From Mycolicibacterium sphagni (GTDB taxonomy: Bacteria; Actinomycetota; Actinomycetes; Mycobacteriales; Mycobacteriaceae): a DNA stretch of 64,000 bases. The notes below the pieces were generated by a model. That model was not told the DNA's origin, did not search any database, and saw only the letters and a program-made list of their open reading frames with translations. This document shows, piece by piece, positions 8,889-16,314 of the stretch. Where the stretch lies: positions 124,001 to 188,000 of the forward strand of contig NZ_VBSB01000036.1 of the NCBI RefSeq assembly GCF_013337765.1, written 5' to 3'. The first letter of the stretch is position 1. Each line of letters opens with the position of its first letter. Position numbers and translations under genes: made by a program.

Positions 8889-9185
8889 CTATACCTGCCC
8901 TGGTCCGCCACTCAGCTCGGATAGCTGCTGAGCGGAGGTCTCGTCGGTGCCTACGTACCGACTCGCTGCTGTCGTGAGCTTGCGGCCTGCCGTGTGCACT
9001 CTGGCCGCTAACACGGCCGCGGTCGCATCCAGGACAGCGTAGGCACTACCGACTGCTGCCACTGTCGCTTGTGCAGGAGGGCCAACGGCCGGGGAAGGAA
9101 CCTGGCTGGCTAACCGGGATGCGATAGCAGTGCACTGACCAGACAATACGTTCAGGCCTTCGCCGCAAACCTCCAGAGTCCCCAT
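8889..9185 (-). CDS. EspC/DUF2580-like small ESX-associated protein
   Basis: A 98-residue, mostly helical Ala-rich protein resembling the EspC / DUF2580 group of ESX-secreted partners. The YxxxD secretion motif is visible as Tyr77-Val-Gly-Thr-Asp81 near the C-terminus. In ESX systems such small proteins usually form a helical-hairpin dimer with a larger partner, here probably the product of the next gene 17 bases downstream. No WXG motif is seen in this one. Family assignment is by size, composition, motif and context. Confidence 0.75.
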   Translation of the reverse strand: MGTLEVCGEGLNVLSGQCTAIASRLASQVPSPAVGPPAQATVAAVGSAYAVLDATAAVLAARVHTAGRKLTTAASRYVGTDETSAQQLSELSGGPGQV

Positions 9186-9239
9186 CGGGCCAGTCTACGG
9201 TTCATACTCGGCGCGTCCAGTCACCCCGAAGCCGAGATC

Positions 9240-9293
9240 GAGTCAGACCTCAGAGCGAGATTCGTGCGGAATCTTCGCGCTCAGTTCTGACTC
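9240..9293. terminator. Long imperfect hairpin between oxidase and ESX-like cassette
   Basis: The outer arms GAGTCAGA (9240-9247) and TCTGACTC (9286-9293) are perfectly complementary, and inner segments GAGCG..AGATTC and GAATCT..CGCTC also pair. It overlaps the last codons of the alpha-hydroxy-acid oxidase. There is no T-run, as is common in mycobacteria. Its inner part resembles the hairpin at 44828-44873, so it may be a dispersed palindromic repeat rather than a plain terminator. Confidence 0.55.
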
Positions 9294-10474
9294 AACGTGA
9301 CGTGTTCACGGCTCAGATCCCGCGCGGCCGCCACCCCCATCAGCAGCAGTGTCTGCCTGATCTCGGCAGCCAGGATGTCCAACACGGCACCGACCCCGTC
9401 ACCTCCGGCGACGGCAAGGCCGTAGAGGAACGGGCGCCCGATCATCACGGCATCGGCACCGAGCGCCAGCGCGGTGACCACATCGGTGCCACACCGGATT
9501 CCGCCGTCGAGCAGAACGGTCGCACGGTCGCCGATCGCGTCGGCGATCGACGGCAGCTCATCCAGCGACGCGTTCGTCGCATTGAGTTGGCGCCCACCGT
9601 GATTGGAGACCACCACGCCGGTGGCGCCCACCTCGTCGACCGCGCGGACCGCGTCGCAGGGATCGAGGATGCCCTTGAGGTAGAACGGCCCGTCCCAGCG
9701 ATCCCGCAGCGAGCCCACATCACCCCAGCTGATGTCAGGGCGGATCTGCCTGCTGTGGATGGCCACCGACTCGACGGCGCCCGCCGCGCCGCGGACGTCG
9801 GTGATACTGCGCATCGTCATCCGGCGGTAGCGCAGCAGGCCATACCACCATCGCGGCCGGATCGCCGCGTCGGCAATCCGGCGCGGGGTGAGGATCGGCG
9901 GATGTCCCATACCGGTGCGCCGCTCCCCGATCCGATTGCCCTGCGCCGGAACATCGACGGTGACAACCAGACTCCGGTACCCGGCGTCGCGGGCACGGTC
10001 GAGCATCGAATCCATGAACGACGAGCCCGGCACAGCTCGGTCACCCCACGGGTACAGCTGGAACCAGTGATCGGCTTCGGTGCCGACGGCCACCTCTTCG
10101 AGCGAGTACGACGACGCGGTGCTCAGGATCAGCCGGGTCCCCGCGCCTTCGGCGGCGCGGGCGGCGCCAAGTTCCCCCGACCAGTGCGCCAGGCCCGCCA
10201 GCCCGGTGGGCGCCAGCACAACCGGCAGCGCCAGCCGCTCCCCGTTGAGCGTCGCCGATATGTCGACGTCGGAGTTGCCGGCCAGAACCCGTTGCCGCAA
10301 AACCCATTTCGAGAAGGCGTCCCGGTTCGCCCGCAGGGTACGTTCGTCCTCGGCGCCGCCGTCGAGATACGCCCACACCATCTTGGGTAGTGCGCGCAAC
10401 GCCGCCCGCCGGTAGTCATCGACGCAGACCAGCGGTTGCTTGGTCCTCAGCTGGTACTGGAAAGCGGGACTCAT
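9281..10474 (-). CDS. FMN-dependent alpha-hydroxy-acid oxidizing protein
   Basis: A 397-residue FMN TIM-barrel enzyme of the lactate/glycolate/mandelate dehydrogenase family that oxidises an L-2-hydroxy acid to the 2-oxo acid. The active-site motif VVSNHGGRQLN holds the catalytic His and substrate-binding Arg, and LDGGIRCGTDVVTALALGAD with IGRPFLYG binds FMN phosphate. The N-terminal VDDYRRAALRALPKMVWAYLDG is typical. Its ATG overlaps the stop of the cyclase-family gene by four bases, so both enzymes probably act in one pathway. The substrate is unknown; lldD or mftD names are not justified. Confidence 0.9.
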   Translation of the reverse strand: MSPAFQYQLRTKQPLVCVDDYRRAALRALPKMVWAYLDGGAEDERTLRANRDAFSKWVLRQRVLAGNSDVDISATLNGERLALPVVLAPTGLAGLAHWSGELGAARAAEGAGTRLILSTASSYSLEEVAVGTEADHWFQLYPWGDRAVPGSSFMDSMLDRARDAGYRSLVVTVDVPAQGNRIGERRTGMGHPPILTPRRIADAAIRPRWWYGLLRYRRMTMRSITDVRGAAGAVESVAIHSRQIRPDISWGDVGSLRDRWDGPFYLKGILDPCDAVRAVDEVGATGVVVSNHGGRQLNATNASLDELPSIADAIGDRATVLLDGGIRCGTDVVTALALGADAVMIGRPFLYGLAVAGGDGVGAVLDILAAEIRQTLLLMGVAAARDLSREHVTLSQN

Positions 10475-11388
10475 TTGATGGCGATCGGCGTGACCGGCGA
10501 TCCGACGGCATTGCTGATGTGCAGGGGCGGTGCGACGAAAAGAAAGCTCCAGCGTCCGTCGGCGACGCAGTCCTGCGCCAGCGCCTCGAGATCGAGGATC
10601 TCGGCCAGCGGCATGCCCATATCGCGGATCAGAACACAGTGCACCGGCATGATCGCACCGTCGATGCCGCTGGGCATGACCTCGATACCCCAGTTGTCTG
10701 AACCGACCGCAGCCACTGCGCGCTGGTGCAGCCAGCGGGCGCAGTCAAGGTTCAGGCCGGGTTCACCGCTCATCCAGCCGTCGCGTCCCTCGGCCAGAAA
10801 GCGCGTCCGCCAGCCGGTCCGGACCAGGAGGAAGTCAGCCTCCCCCACGGTGACGCCTTGCGCACGTTCGGCGGCCTCCAGATCCGCCGGGGTGACAGCC
10901 GTCCCTGCCGCGAGCCAGTCGGTGCCGTGCAGTCTGGCGATGTCGAGGAGCACGCCACGGCCGACGATCCGGTCAGTCATCGCGTCGACCGCCAGCCGGC
11001 GTGCCCCGCAGCGGGTGCTGACGTCGTCGGCGGCGTAGCCGTTGTACAGCTTGTTGTCATAACCGATGTGCGACAAGCCATCCCACTGAGTGCCGGACTG
11101 CAACGGCATGATGATCCAGTCGTCGGATACCTGCAGCCCATGCGGATCCCAGTCCTGCGGCTGCATGGACATCAGGTGCACCGGGTTCAGCCGGCCTCCC
11201 ATGCCGCTCTGCGGCCCGTCCTTGCCCACCGGGATGCTGAGCTGAAAGACCTTGCCGCTGGCCACCTCCGCGGCCGCGGCGCATACATGCTGCGGGCCGA
11301 TCAGGTTCAGGGTGCCGAGCTGGTCGTCGGGACCCCACCGGCCCCAGTTGGACAGTTCGGCTCCGAGGTCCTTGAAGTCAGCGCTCAC
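10471..11388 (-). CDS. Cyclase-family (kynurenine formamidase-like) metal-dependent hydrolase
   Basis: A 305-residue protein of the cyclase family (PF04199), which includes kynurenine formamidase and related amidohydrolases. The metal-binding region usually written HxGTHxDxPxH appears as SGTQWDGLSHIGYDN, so the first two motif histidines are replaced, as in a recognised bacterial subgroup. The GTG start lies only three bases from a 24-base near-palindrome, leaving no room for a normal ribosome site, so the transcript may be leaderless or the operator overlaps the promoter. It is coupled to the oxidase by ATGA overlap. Substrate unknown. Confidence 0.85.
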   Translation of the reverse strand: MSADFKDLGAELSNWGRWGPDDQLGTLNLIGPQHVCAAAAEVASGKVFQLSIPVGKDGPQSGMGGRLNPVHLMSMQPQDWDPHGLQVSDDWIIMPLQSGTQWDGLSHIGYDNKLYNGYAADDVSTRCGARRLAVDAMTDRIVGRGVLLDIARLHGTDWLAAGTAVTPADLEAAERAQGVTVGEADFLLVRTGWRTRFLAEGRDGWMSGEPGLNLDCARWLHQRAVAAVGSDNWGIEVMPSGIDGAIMPVHCVLIRDMGMPLAEILDLEALAQDCVADGRWSFLFVAPPLHISNAVGSPVTPIAIK

Positions 11389-11391
11389 GCG

Positions 11392-11415
11392 TTACACAAT
11401 TGCACAATTTTGTAA
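11392..11415. promoter_or_regulatory. 24-base near-palindromic operator candidate
   Basis: The half sites TTACACAATTGC and ACAATTTTGTAA match as an inverted repeat at 10 of 12 positions. The element sits in the only gap between the divergent cyclase/oxidase operon and the P450 operon. It is strikingly AT-rich against its GC-rich surroundings, so it probably doubles as a promoter region. A TetR- or GntR-type repressor site is the likely reading; no such regulator is adjacent. Confidence 0.6.
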
Positions 11416-11435
11416 ATTCTGGAACGATCTGCCCG

Positions 11436-12656
11436 ATGACCGCCGCCAACCCTCCGCGGCTCGCATTCGACACCGCCGACCCGGGTTTCGTCCGGCTGCC
11501 CTGGGCGCGCTACGAGGAGATCCGGGCCCGTGGCGGCGTCGTGCTCAACGAGTGGGTGAACCGGTGGATGGTCAGCGATTTCGCGCCGGCCAAGATGATC
11601 ATGACCCACACCGAACTGTTCGGGTCGGAGAAGGGCCAGGCCGAACAGGCCGGTGTCTTCGGCGGCCCGACGATGGAGTTCTACGACGGCCCCCACCACG
11701 ACCGGATCCGGGCGATCTGGTCGCACGACTTCCGAGCCAAGGACCTGGCCGCCCTGCGCACGATGATCACCGACATCATTCGCCGCCGCCTCGAGCCGGT
11801 GCTGGCTCGGCTGCGTTCCGGCGACACCGTGGAGATCGTCGCCGAACTGACCCGCGGCATCCCCACCGAGGTCATCGCCCGCATGCTGGGCATCGAGTCG
11901 GGCATGGTCGACCAGTTCTCGGCGTGGAGTGACGCGATGGGCGCCTCGGCCGAGGGGTACACGAATCCCGGAGAACGCGGCGACGAGCTGATCGCCGCGG
12001 GGCGGCGGGCGACCGCGGAGCTCAACGCCTACCTGCGCGAGGAGATCGGCCGGCTGCGGGCCTCGGCGGCCGACGAACCGGGGCTGATCGCGACGATGGT
12101 CCGCCACCAGTACGCGCGGGACCACATGACCGAGCAGGAAGTGGTCGCGGGCAACACCCAGCTGGTCTTCGCGGGCAACGAGACCACGGCCAAGTTGCTC
12201 GCCCAGATCGTCGTGACACTGGCCGACCATCCCGACCAGCGCCGCGCCGTGCGGGCTGACCGCTCCCTGATTCCAGCGGCGGTCGAGGAAGTCCACCGCT
12301 ACGAGACGATCACCCACTCGGTATTCCGCGACGTGATCGCCGATGACGTGTCGGTCGCGGGCGTCGCCATCCCGAACGGCGCGCGCATCACGCTGCTGCT
12401 GGGCGCGGCCAACCGCGATCCCCTGCGGTGGGAGCGCCCCGACCAGTTCGACGTGTCCCGCCCGAAGCTGTCCCACCTCGGCTACGCGTTCGGGCTGCAC
12501 AGCTGTCTCGGCATGAACCTCGCTCGCCTGGAAGCCCAGATCTTCCTCGAAGAGCTCATCGACGCACTACCGGACTGGCAGGTCGACTCCCCCGTCGACT
12601 TCGGCACCAACTACGCAGTACGCGGGCCGGCCGCTGTGCGCGTCTCGGCATCCTGA
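11436..12656 (+). CDS. Cytochrome P450
   Basis: A 406-residue soluble bacterial P450 that would insert oxygen into a small lipid, steroid or xenobiotic using a ferredoxin. The I-helix oxygen-activation motif is VFAGNETTAKLL, the ExxR pair is EEVHRYE, and the heme-cysteine loop is FGLHSCLGMNLARLE. The heme loop reads AFGLHSC where most family members have FGxGxHxC, so one or two consensus positions are unusual. The ATG at MTAANPPRLAF was preferred over an upstream ATG that overlaps the palindrome. It starts an operon with a small protein and an SDR. Confidence 0.93.
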   Translation: MTAANPPRLAFDTADPGFVRLPWARYEEIRARGGVVLNEWVNRWMVSDFAPAKMIMTHTELFGSEKGQAEQAGVFGGPTMEFYDGPHHDRIRAIWSHDFRAKDLAALRTMITDIIRRRLEPVLARLRSGDTVEIVAELTRGIPTEVIARMLGIESGMVDQFSAWSDAMGASAEGYTNPGERGDELIAAGRRATAELNAYLREEIGRLRASAADEPGLIATMVRHQYARDHMTEQEVVAGNTQLVFAGNETTAKLLAQIVVTLADHPDQRRAVRADRSLIPAAVEEVHRYETITHSVFRDVIADDVSVAGVAIPNGARITLLLGAANRDPLRWERPDQFDVSRPKLSHLGYAFGLHSCLGMNLARLEAQIFLEELIDALPDWQVDSPVDFGTNYAVRGPAAVRVSAS

Positions 12657-12697
12657 TCAGTCGTCTACATTCGACAGGAACGGCTCTGGAGGCGCAC

Positions 12698-12958
12698 ATG
12701 ATCAAGCTCGAACTGCCCTACGTCACAGTCACGGTCGACGACCGGTTCCGCAACCGTCTGGCCTGCGCCAGCGATCGGTTGCGCATCACGCTGACCTCGT
12801 ACCTGCGCAACGCCGCCGACGACCTCGACGGCCTCGGTCGTAAGGCCACCGCGGCCTGCCAGACCGCTGCCGTGCGCGTCGACACCGCGATGGCCGCGGC
12901 CAACGACCGCATCGCCTCAGAGCCGGCGGTCGCCACACCGCATCTGAAAGTCGTATGA
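12698..12958 (+). CDS. Small helical hypothetical protein in the P450 operon
   Basis: An 86-residue protein with no family I recognise. It begins MIKLELPYVTVTVDDRFRNRL and continues as amphipathic helices with Ala/Arg/Asp repetition up to ATPHLKVV. The ATG follows CTGGAGGCGCAC, a good ribosome site, and the stop overlaps the SDR start (ATGA). Between a P450 and an SDR it could be an accessory subunit or stabiliser, but nothing in the sequence identifies a function. Confidence 0.75.
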   Translation: MIKLELPYVTVTVDDRFRNRLACASDRLRITLTSYLRNAADDLDGLGRKATAACQTAAVRVDTAMAAANDRIASEPAVATPHLKVV

Positions 12959-13740
12959 GTTCACCCGGCGTCTTCGTCACCGGAGCCGCCGCGGGTATCG
13001 GCCGGGCAACCGCCCTGACCTTCGCGCGGCGCGGCTACCGCGTTGGCGCCTACGACATCGACCCCGCTGGGTTGGTCTCGCTGCGCGACGACATCACCGG
13101 AGGCGGCGGTGAGGTCGTGACCGGCGAACTCGACGTCACCGACGCCGCCGCGTGGGCGGCGCGCCTTGCCGAATTCACCGGTGCGGCAGGCAAACTCGAC
13201 ATCCTCGTCAACAACGCGGGGGTACTGGCCAATGGCGCGTTCCAAGACATCCCGCTCCCCGTGCAGCGCCAGATGATCGACATCAATTTCTATGGCGCGC
13301 TGGCGGGGCTTCATGCCGCGTTCCCCTACCTGCGCGACACCGCTCATGCCCAAGTGGTGAATATGTGCTCGGCCTCGGCGCTCTACGGCCAACCCGAACT
13401 CGCCACCTATTCGGCCACCAAGTTCGCACTGCGCGCACTGACCGAGGCGCTCGAACTGGAATGGCGCCGCTACGACATCCGGGTGCTGGCGATGTGGCCA
13501 CTGTTCGTCAAGACCGCCATGACCGCCGGTATGGAAACCGGCAGCACCAAATCGCTGGGCATCAACCTCGGGCCCGACGAAGTGGCCGCTGCCGTCTATG
13601 CGGCGACGCATCGCCGCCGCGGCCTGTTGCCCAAGGTGCACTACCCGGTGGGGCGCCAGACCAGCGTGCTCGCGACGATGTCGCAGGTGACGCCCAATTG
13701 GATGCAGCGGTTGCTGACGAAGACTTTCGCTCGGCTCTAG
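12955..13740 (+). CDS. Short-chain dehydrogenase/reductase
   Basis: A 261-residue classical SDR. It shows the NAD(P)-binding TGAAAGIG near the N-terminus, NNAG for the beta-sheet, the catalytic Ser in NMCSASAL and the catalytic pair YSATK. Asp at YDIDP after beta-2 suggests NAD(H) preference. Last of the P450 operon, it may oxidise the alcohol made by the P450, although the substrate is not known. It converges with the small secreted protein with no spacer. Confidence 0.92.
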   Translation: MSSPGVFVTGAAAGIGRATALTFARRGYRVGAYDIDPAGLVSLRDDITGGGGEVVTGELDVTDAAAWAARLAEFTGAAGKLDILVNNAGVLANGAFQDIPLPVQRQMIDINFYGALAGLHAAFPYLRDTAHAQVVNMCSASALYGQPELATYSATKFALRALTEALELEWRRYDIRVLAMWPLFVKTAMTAGMETGSTKSLGINLGPDEVAAAVYAATHRRRGLLPKVHYPVGRQTSVLATMSQVTPNWMQRLLTKTFARL

Positions 13741-13998
13741 TCACCCGATCGAGGTGAACGGCTTCCTCGGCGGCTGCTGATTCTGCCGAAACGATTGGCA
13801 CAGGCCAGTATTGCTCGCCACGCAGGGAACGCCGTTGATCGTGGGCGCACTTCCCTGCACATAGCACTGACCGGTGTACTGGTTGGTGATGTGTCCTGGT
13901 GGACAACTCTGCGCAACCGCTGCGGGCGCCGCGACGATGGCCGCGGCCGCCACCACAGCGCACGCGAGCACTCGCCCCAAGCACATCGTCCTTGCCAC
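13741..13998 (-). CDS. Small secreted cysteine-containing protein
   Basis: An 85-residue protein with a clear Sec signal peptide (residues 1-29, CLGRVLACAVVAAAAIVAAP ending in AVA) and a mature peptide of about 56 residues. The mature part has four cysteines (SCPPGH, GQCYVQ, GVPCVA, GLCQSF), fitting two disulfides, and the C-terminus is basic and proline-rich. No family is recognised. It diverges from the membrane-anchored protein that follows and abuts the SDR stop codon. Confidence 0.75.
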   Translation of the reverse strand: MARTMCLGRVLACAVVAAAAIVAAPAAVAQSCPPGHITNQYTGQCYVQGSAPTINGVPCVASNTGLCQSFRQNQQPPRKPFTSIG

Positions 13999-14053
13999 AG
14001 CGTGCCTTTCCGCAGCCAGACTACGCTTTGGCCGGCTTGCCAGAGTGCGTGAT

Positions 14054-14059
14054 TAGTAT
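14054..14059 (+). promoter_or_regulatory. Candidate -10 element of a leaderless gene
   Basis: TAGTAT fits the mycobacterial TANNNT -10 consensus and ends seven bases before the ATG at 14067. Transcription would then begin at or next to the start codon, as in the many leaderless mycobacterial mRNAs. No Shine-Dalgarno sequence is present, which agrees. Confidence 0.45.
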
Positions 14060-14066
14060 CAGGGCC

Positions 14067-14561
14067 ATGCCGGACGAGACCGCAAAGCCGATCGAAGCCC
14101 GCCAACCCACATCCTCGTCGCGGTGGATCGCGGTTGCGGCTCTGGTGATCTCGCTGATCGCCGCGGGAGCGGCCGGCTGGGCCCTGCTGCGGCCGGCACC
14201 GCCGAGCCCAACCCCGCCCGGTGCATCGCAGAGCGGTGACCCCAAGGCCGACGCCTGTGCCGCCTACAAGACCGTGAGTTCCGCCGTGTCGTTGCAGAGT
14301 CACGCCGACCCGGGAACTGAGTTGCAGGGCGTGGCGGCCAACGCGCGGCTGGCGATGTCCGGTGGCGCGACCTACCTACTGGCTCACCTGAATCCCAGCA
14401 CGCCGGCCGATCTCGCCGACGCGATTCGCTCCTTCGCGACCGGCTTGCAGGATATTTCGATGAATGCGTTAGCCGGGGTTGCCAACACCGACCCGGCACA
14501 GGCCGACCGCCTGCACAACGCCGAGACTGTCAACACTCGGATCGCCGATCTCTGCAAATAG
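14067..14561 (+). CDS. Membrane-anchored hypothetical protein
   Basis: A 164-residue protein with a short cytoplasmic N-terminus, one transmembrane span (about residues 20-42, WIAVAALVISLIAAGAAGWAL) and a Pro-rich linker. A helical extracytoplasmic domain of about 110 residues runs from DACAAYKTVSSAV to RIADLCK, with one Cys near each end that could form a disulfide. Many mycobacterial proteins share this layout; the function is unknown. Start selected at the ATG just after a -10-like TAGTAT. Confidence 0.75.
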   Translation: MPDETAKPIEARQPTSSSRWIAVAALVISLIAAGAAGWALLRPAPPSPTPPGASQSGDPKADACAAYKTVSSAVSLQSHADPGTELQGVAANARLAMSGGATYLLAHLNPSTPADLADAIRSFATGLQDISMNALAGVANTDPAQADRLHNAETVNTRIADLCK

Positions 14562-14730
14562 CCACTACGGCGCGTTTTACAGGTTGAGTTCAGCTGCCGT
14601 TAGCGCGAAGTTCGGCAGTGCGCTTTGTGGGGGCTAGCCCTGAGTAAGGGGCGTCTCCTTGGATTTCCATGGCAGTGAACCACTCGGCGCATTTGCCGGT
14701 TGATCTTCTTCTCCGAAGGGAATTCCGATC

Positions 14731-16212
14731 TTGTCCAAACACCGCAAGAAATCGACCCGTGTGGTGACTCCAGCCTTCATGACCACGGGCATCGCCGGTG
14801 CGGCGATGGTCGGCGCGGGTGTCCTGTTCGCCACCACTGATGCACCGGCCCCCACAGCTTCACCGACGTACAAACTGACGTCGGTCGACTGCACGATCGG
14901 GGAGGCCGGCTGCGGCCCCATCAGCCTCAAGACGGTCACGGGCGCCGCCTCGGCCAACGCCGCGGGCGACCTCGTCTCCATGTTCATCGGCAACGGCACC
15001 GCCGACAATCCCAATGGTGGCCTGCTCATCGGCAACGGCTACAGCTACAGCGCAGCCGACGCGGCGCAATGCACGAGCGCGTGCAATGGCGGTCGCGGCG
15101 GCCTGCTGATGGGCAACGGCGGCAACGGTTACAACGGCGGCAACGGCGGCAGCGCCGGGCTGTACGGCAACGGCGGCAACGGCGGCGACGCCACGTCGGC
15201 CAACATCAACGGCGGCAAGGGCGGCAACGGCGGCAACGGCGGCCTGCTCGCAGGCAGCTCCGCCGGCGGCGCGCTCTTCGGCGGCGGAGGAGGTAACGGC
15301 GGCAAGGGTATCGCCGGCGGTGCCGGTGGCAACGGCGGCAACGCCGGCGCCCTCGCCGGTAGCGGCGGTGCCGGTGGTGCCGGCGGTGCCAGCACCACCG
15401 CCGGTGTGGCCGGCGGCAAGGGCGGCAACGGCGGCGACGCCGCGAGCATGCCTGTCCTGGGCAGCGGCACCGCAGGCGCCGGCGGCGCAGGCGGAGCCGG
15501 CTATGGCGGCGGTGCGGCCGGAACCGACGGCGGCGCGGGCGGTAACGGCGGCAAGGGCGGCTTCTACGGCTCCGCGACCGGCGGCGCCGGCGGTGCCGGC
15601 GGCGCGGGCGGCGCAGGCACCGCGACCGGAGGTAACGGGGGCACCGGTGGCACGGGTGGTACCGGTGGTCTTGGGTCCGGCAACGGCGGCGCAGGCGGTG
15701 TCGGCGGTGTCGGCGGCGCGGGCGGAACCGGTGCCGGTGGCACCGGCGGCAAGGGCGGTAGCGGCGGCGGCGGCGGTCTAGCCGGTAACGGCGGCGCGGG
15801 CGCGACCGGTGGCGATGGCGGAGCCAGCACCACCGGCGCCGGTGGGAACGCGGGTTCCGGCGGCACCGGCGGTGTGGCCGGTAACAACGGTGGCGCAGGC
15901 GGCGCCGGCGGCAAGGGCGGCAAGGGTGCCACCGGCGGTGCTGGCGGAACCGGCGGAACCGGTGGCTTCGGCGGCTTCAGCGGTGGCGCAGGCAACAACG
16001 GCGGTAACGGCGGCGACGGCGCTACGACCGGCACCGGCGGCAAGGGCGGTAACGGCGGCACTGGTGGCGGCAGCGTCCTCACCGGCGGCAAGGGCGGCAA
16101 CGGCGGCACCGGCGGCAAGGGCGGCGCTACCGCCGGCAGTGTCGGCCAGGGCGGCTCGGGCTCCATCGGCGGCAACCCCGGCAAGGGTGGCACCGGCGGC
16201 GCTGGCGGCTAA
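14731..16212 (+). CDS. PGRS-type glycine-rich protein without a PE domain
   Basis: A 493-residue protein. The first 35 residues form a basic, signal-like segment (SKHRKKSTRVVTPAF followed by hydrophobic TGIAGAAMVGAGVLFA). Residues about 45-115 are a unique region with a few cysteines, including NGGLLIGNGYSYS, GRGGLLMGNGGNG and NGGSAGLYGNGGNGG. From about 118 to the end it is GGx/GGN repeats like those of PE_PGRS proteins, ending in GGAGG. No PE domain is present. The TTG start follows GAAGGG. Surface or cell-wall location is inferred from the signal-like region. Confidence 0.85.
   Translation: MSKHRKKSTRVVTPAFMTTGIAGAAMVGAGVLFATTDAPAPTASPTYKLTSVDCTIGEAGCGPISLKTVTGAASANAAGDLVSMFIGNGTADNPNGGLLIGNGYSYSAADAAQCTSACNGGRGGLLMGNGGNGYNGGNGGSAGLYGNGGNGGDATSANINGGKGGNGGNGGLLAGSSAGGALFGGGGGNGGKGIAGGAGGNGGNAGALAGSGGAGGAGGASTTAGVAGGKGGNGGDAASMPVLGSGTAGAGGAGGAGYGGGAAGTDGGAGGNGGKGGFYGSATGGAGGAGGAGGAGTATGGNGGTGGTGGTGGLGSGNGGAGGVGGVGGAGGTGAGGTGGKGGSGGGGGLAGNGGAGATGGDGGASTTGAGGNAGSGGTGGVAGNNGGAGGAGGKGGKGATGGAGGTGGTGGFGGFSGGAGNNGGNGGDGATTGTGGKGGNGGTGGGSVLTGGKGGNGGTGGKGGATAGSVGQGGSGSIGGNPGKGGTGGAGG
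15085..16212 (+). repeat. PGRS tandem glycine-repeat tract
   Basis: About 1.1 kb of degenerate GGC/GGN-rich repeats encoding GGNGG, GGAGG and GGKGG units inside the PGRS-like gene. GC content is very high and all six frames stay open for long stretches, which creates spurious proline- and alanine-rich reading frames on the other strand. Such tracts are hotspots of length variation and of assembly error. Confidence 0.85.
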
Positions 16213-16232
16213 TACCGTCCCCTAGCAACGAA

Positions 16233-16262
16233 ATCGGCCCCCTCCGAAAGGAGGGGGCCGAT
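16233..16262 (+). terminator. Perfect 13-bp hairpin with GAAA tetraloop
   Basis: The arms ATCGGCCCCCTCC (16233-16245) and GGAGGGGGCCGAT (16250-16262) are fully complementary around GAAA, a stable GNRA loop. It lies 20 bases after the PGRS-like stop and before the convergent secreted-protein gene, so it can serve both. No T-tract follows. Confidence 0.85.
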
Positions 16263-16314
16263 GTCGTTGGTCCGTCACCGGCGACAGTAGCGCCTAGCCG
16301 GTCACGCGATCAGA

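Noticed and set aside
10471..11388. Cyclase-family gene as kynurenine formamidase (kynB)
   Set aside because: The first two His of the metal motif are not conserved and no kynurenine-pathway genes are near, so no specific name was given.
15564..16193. Long proline-rich open frame opposite the PGRS tract
   Set aside because: GGN repeats stay open in all frames and read as Pro/Ala runs on the other strand; no start context or unique sequence.
15085..16212. Regular GGN repeats considered as CRISPR or satellite array
   Set aside because: They are degenerate codon-level repeats inside an open frame, with no constant-length repeat and spacer pattern.
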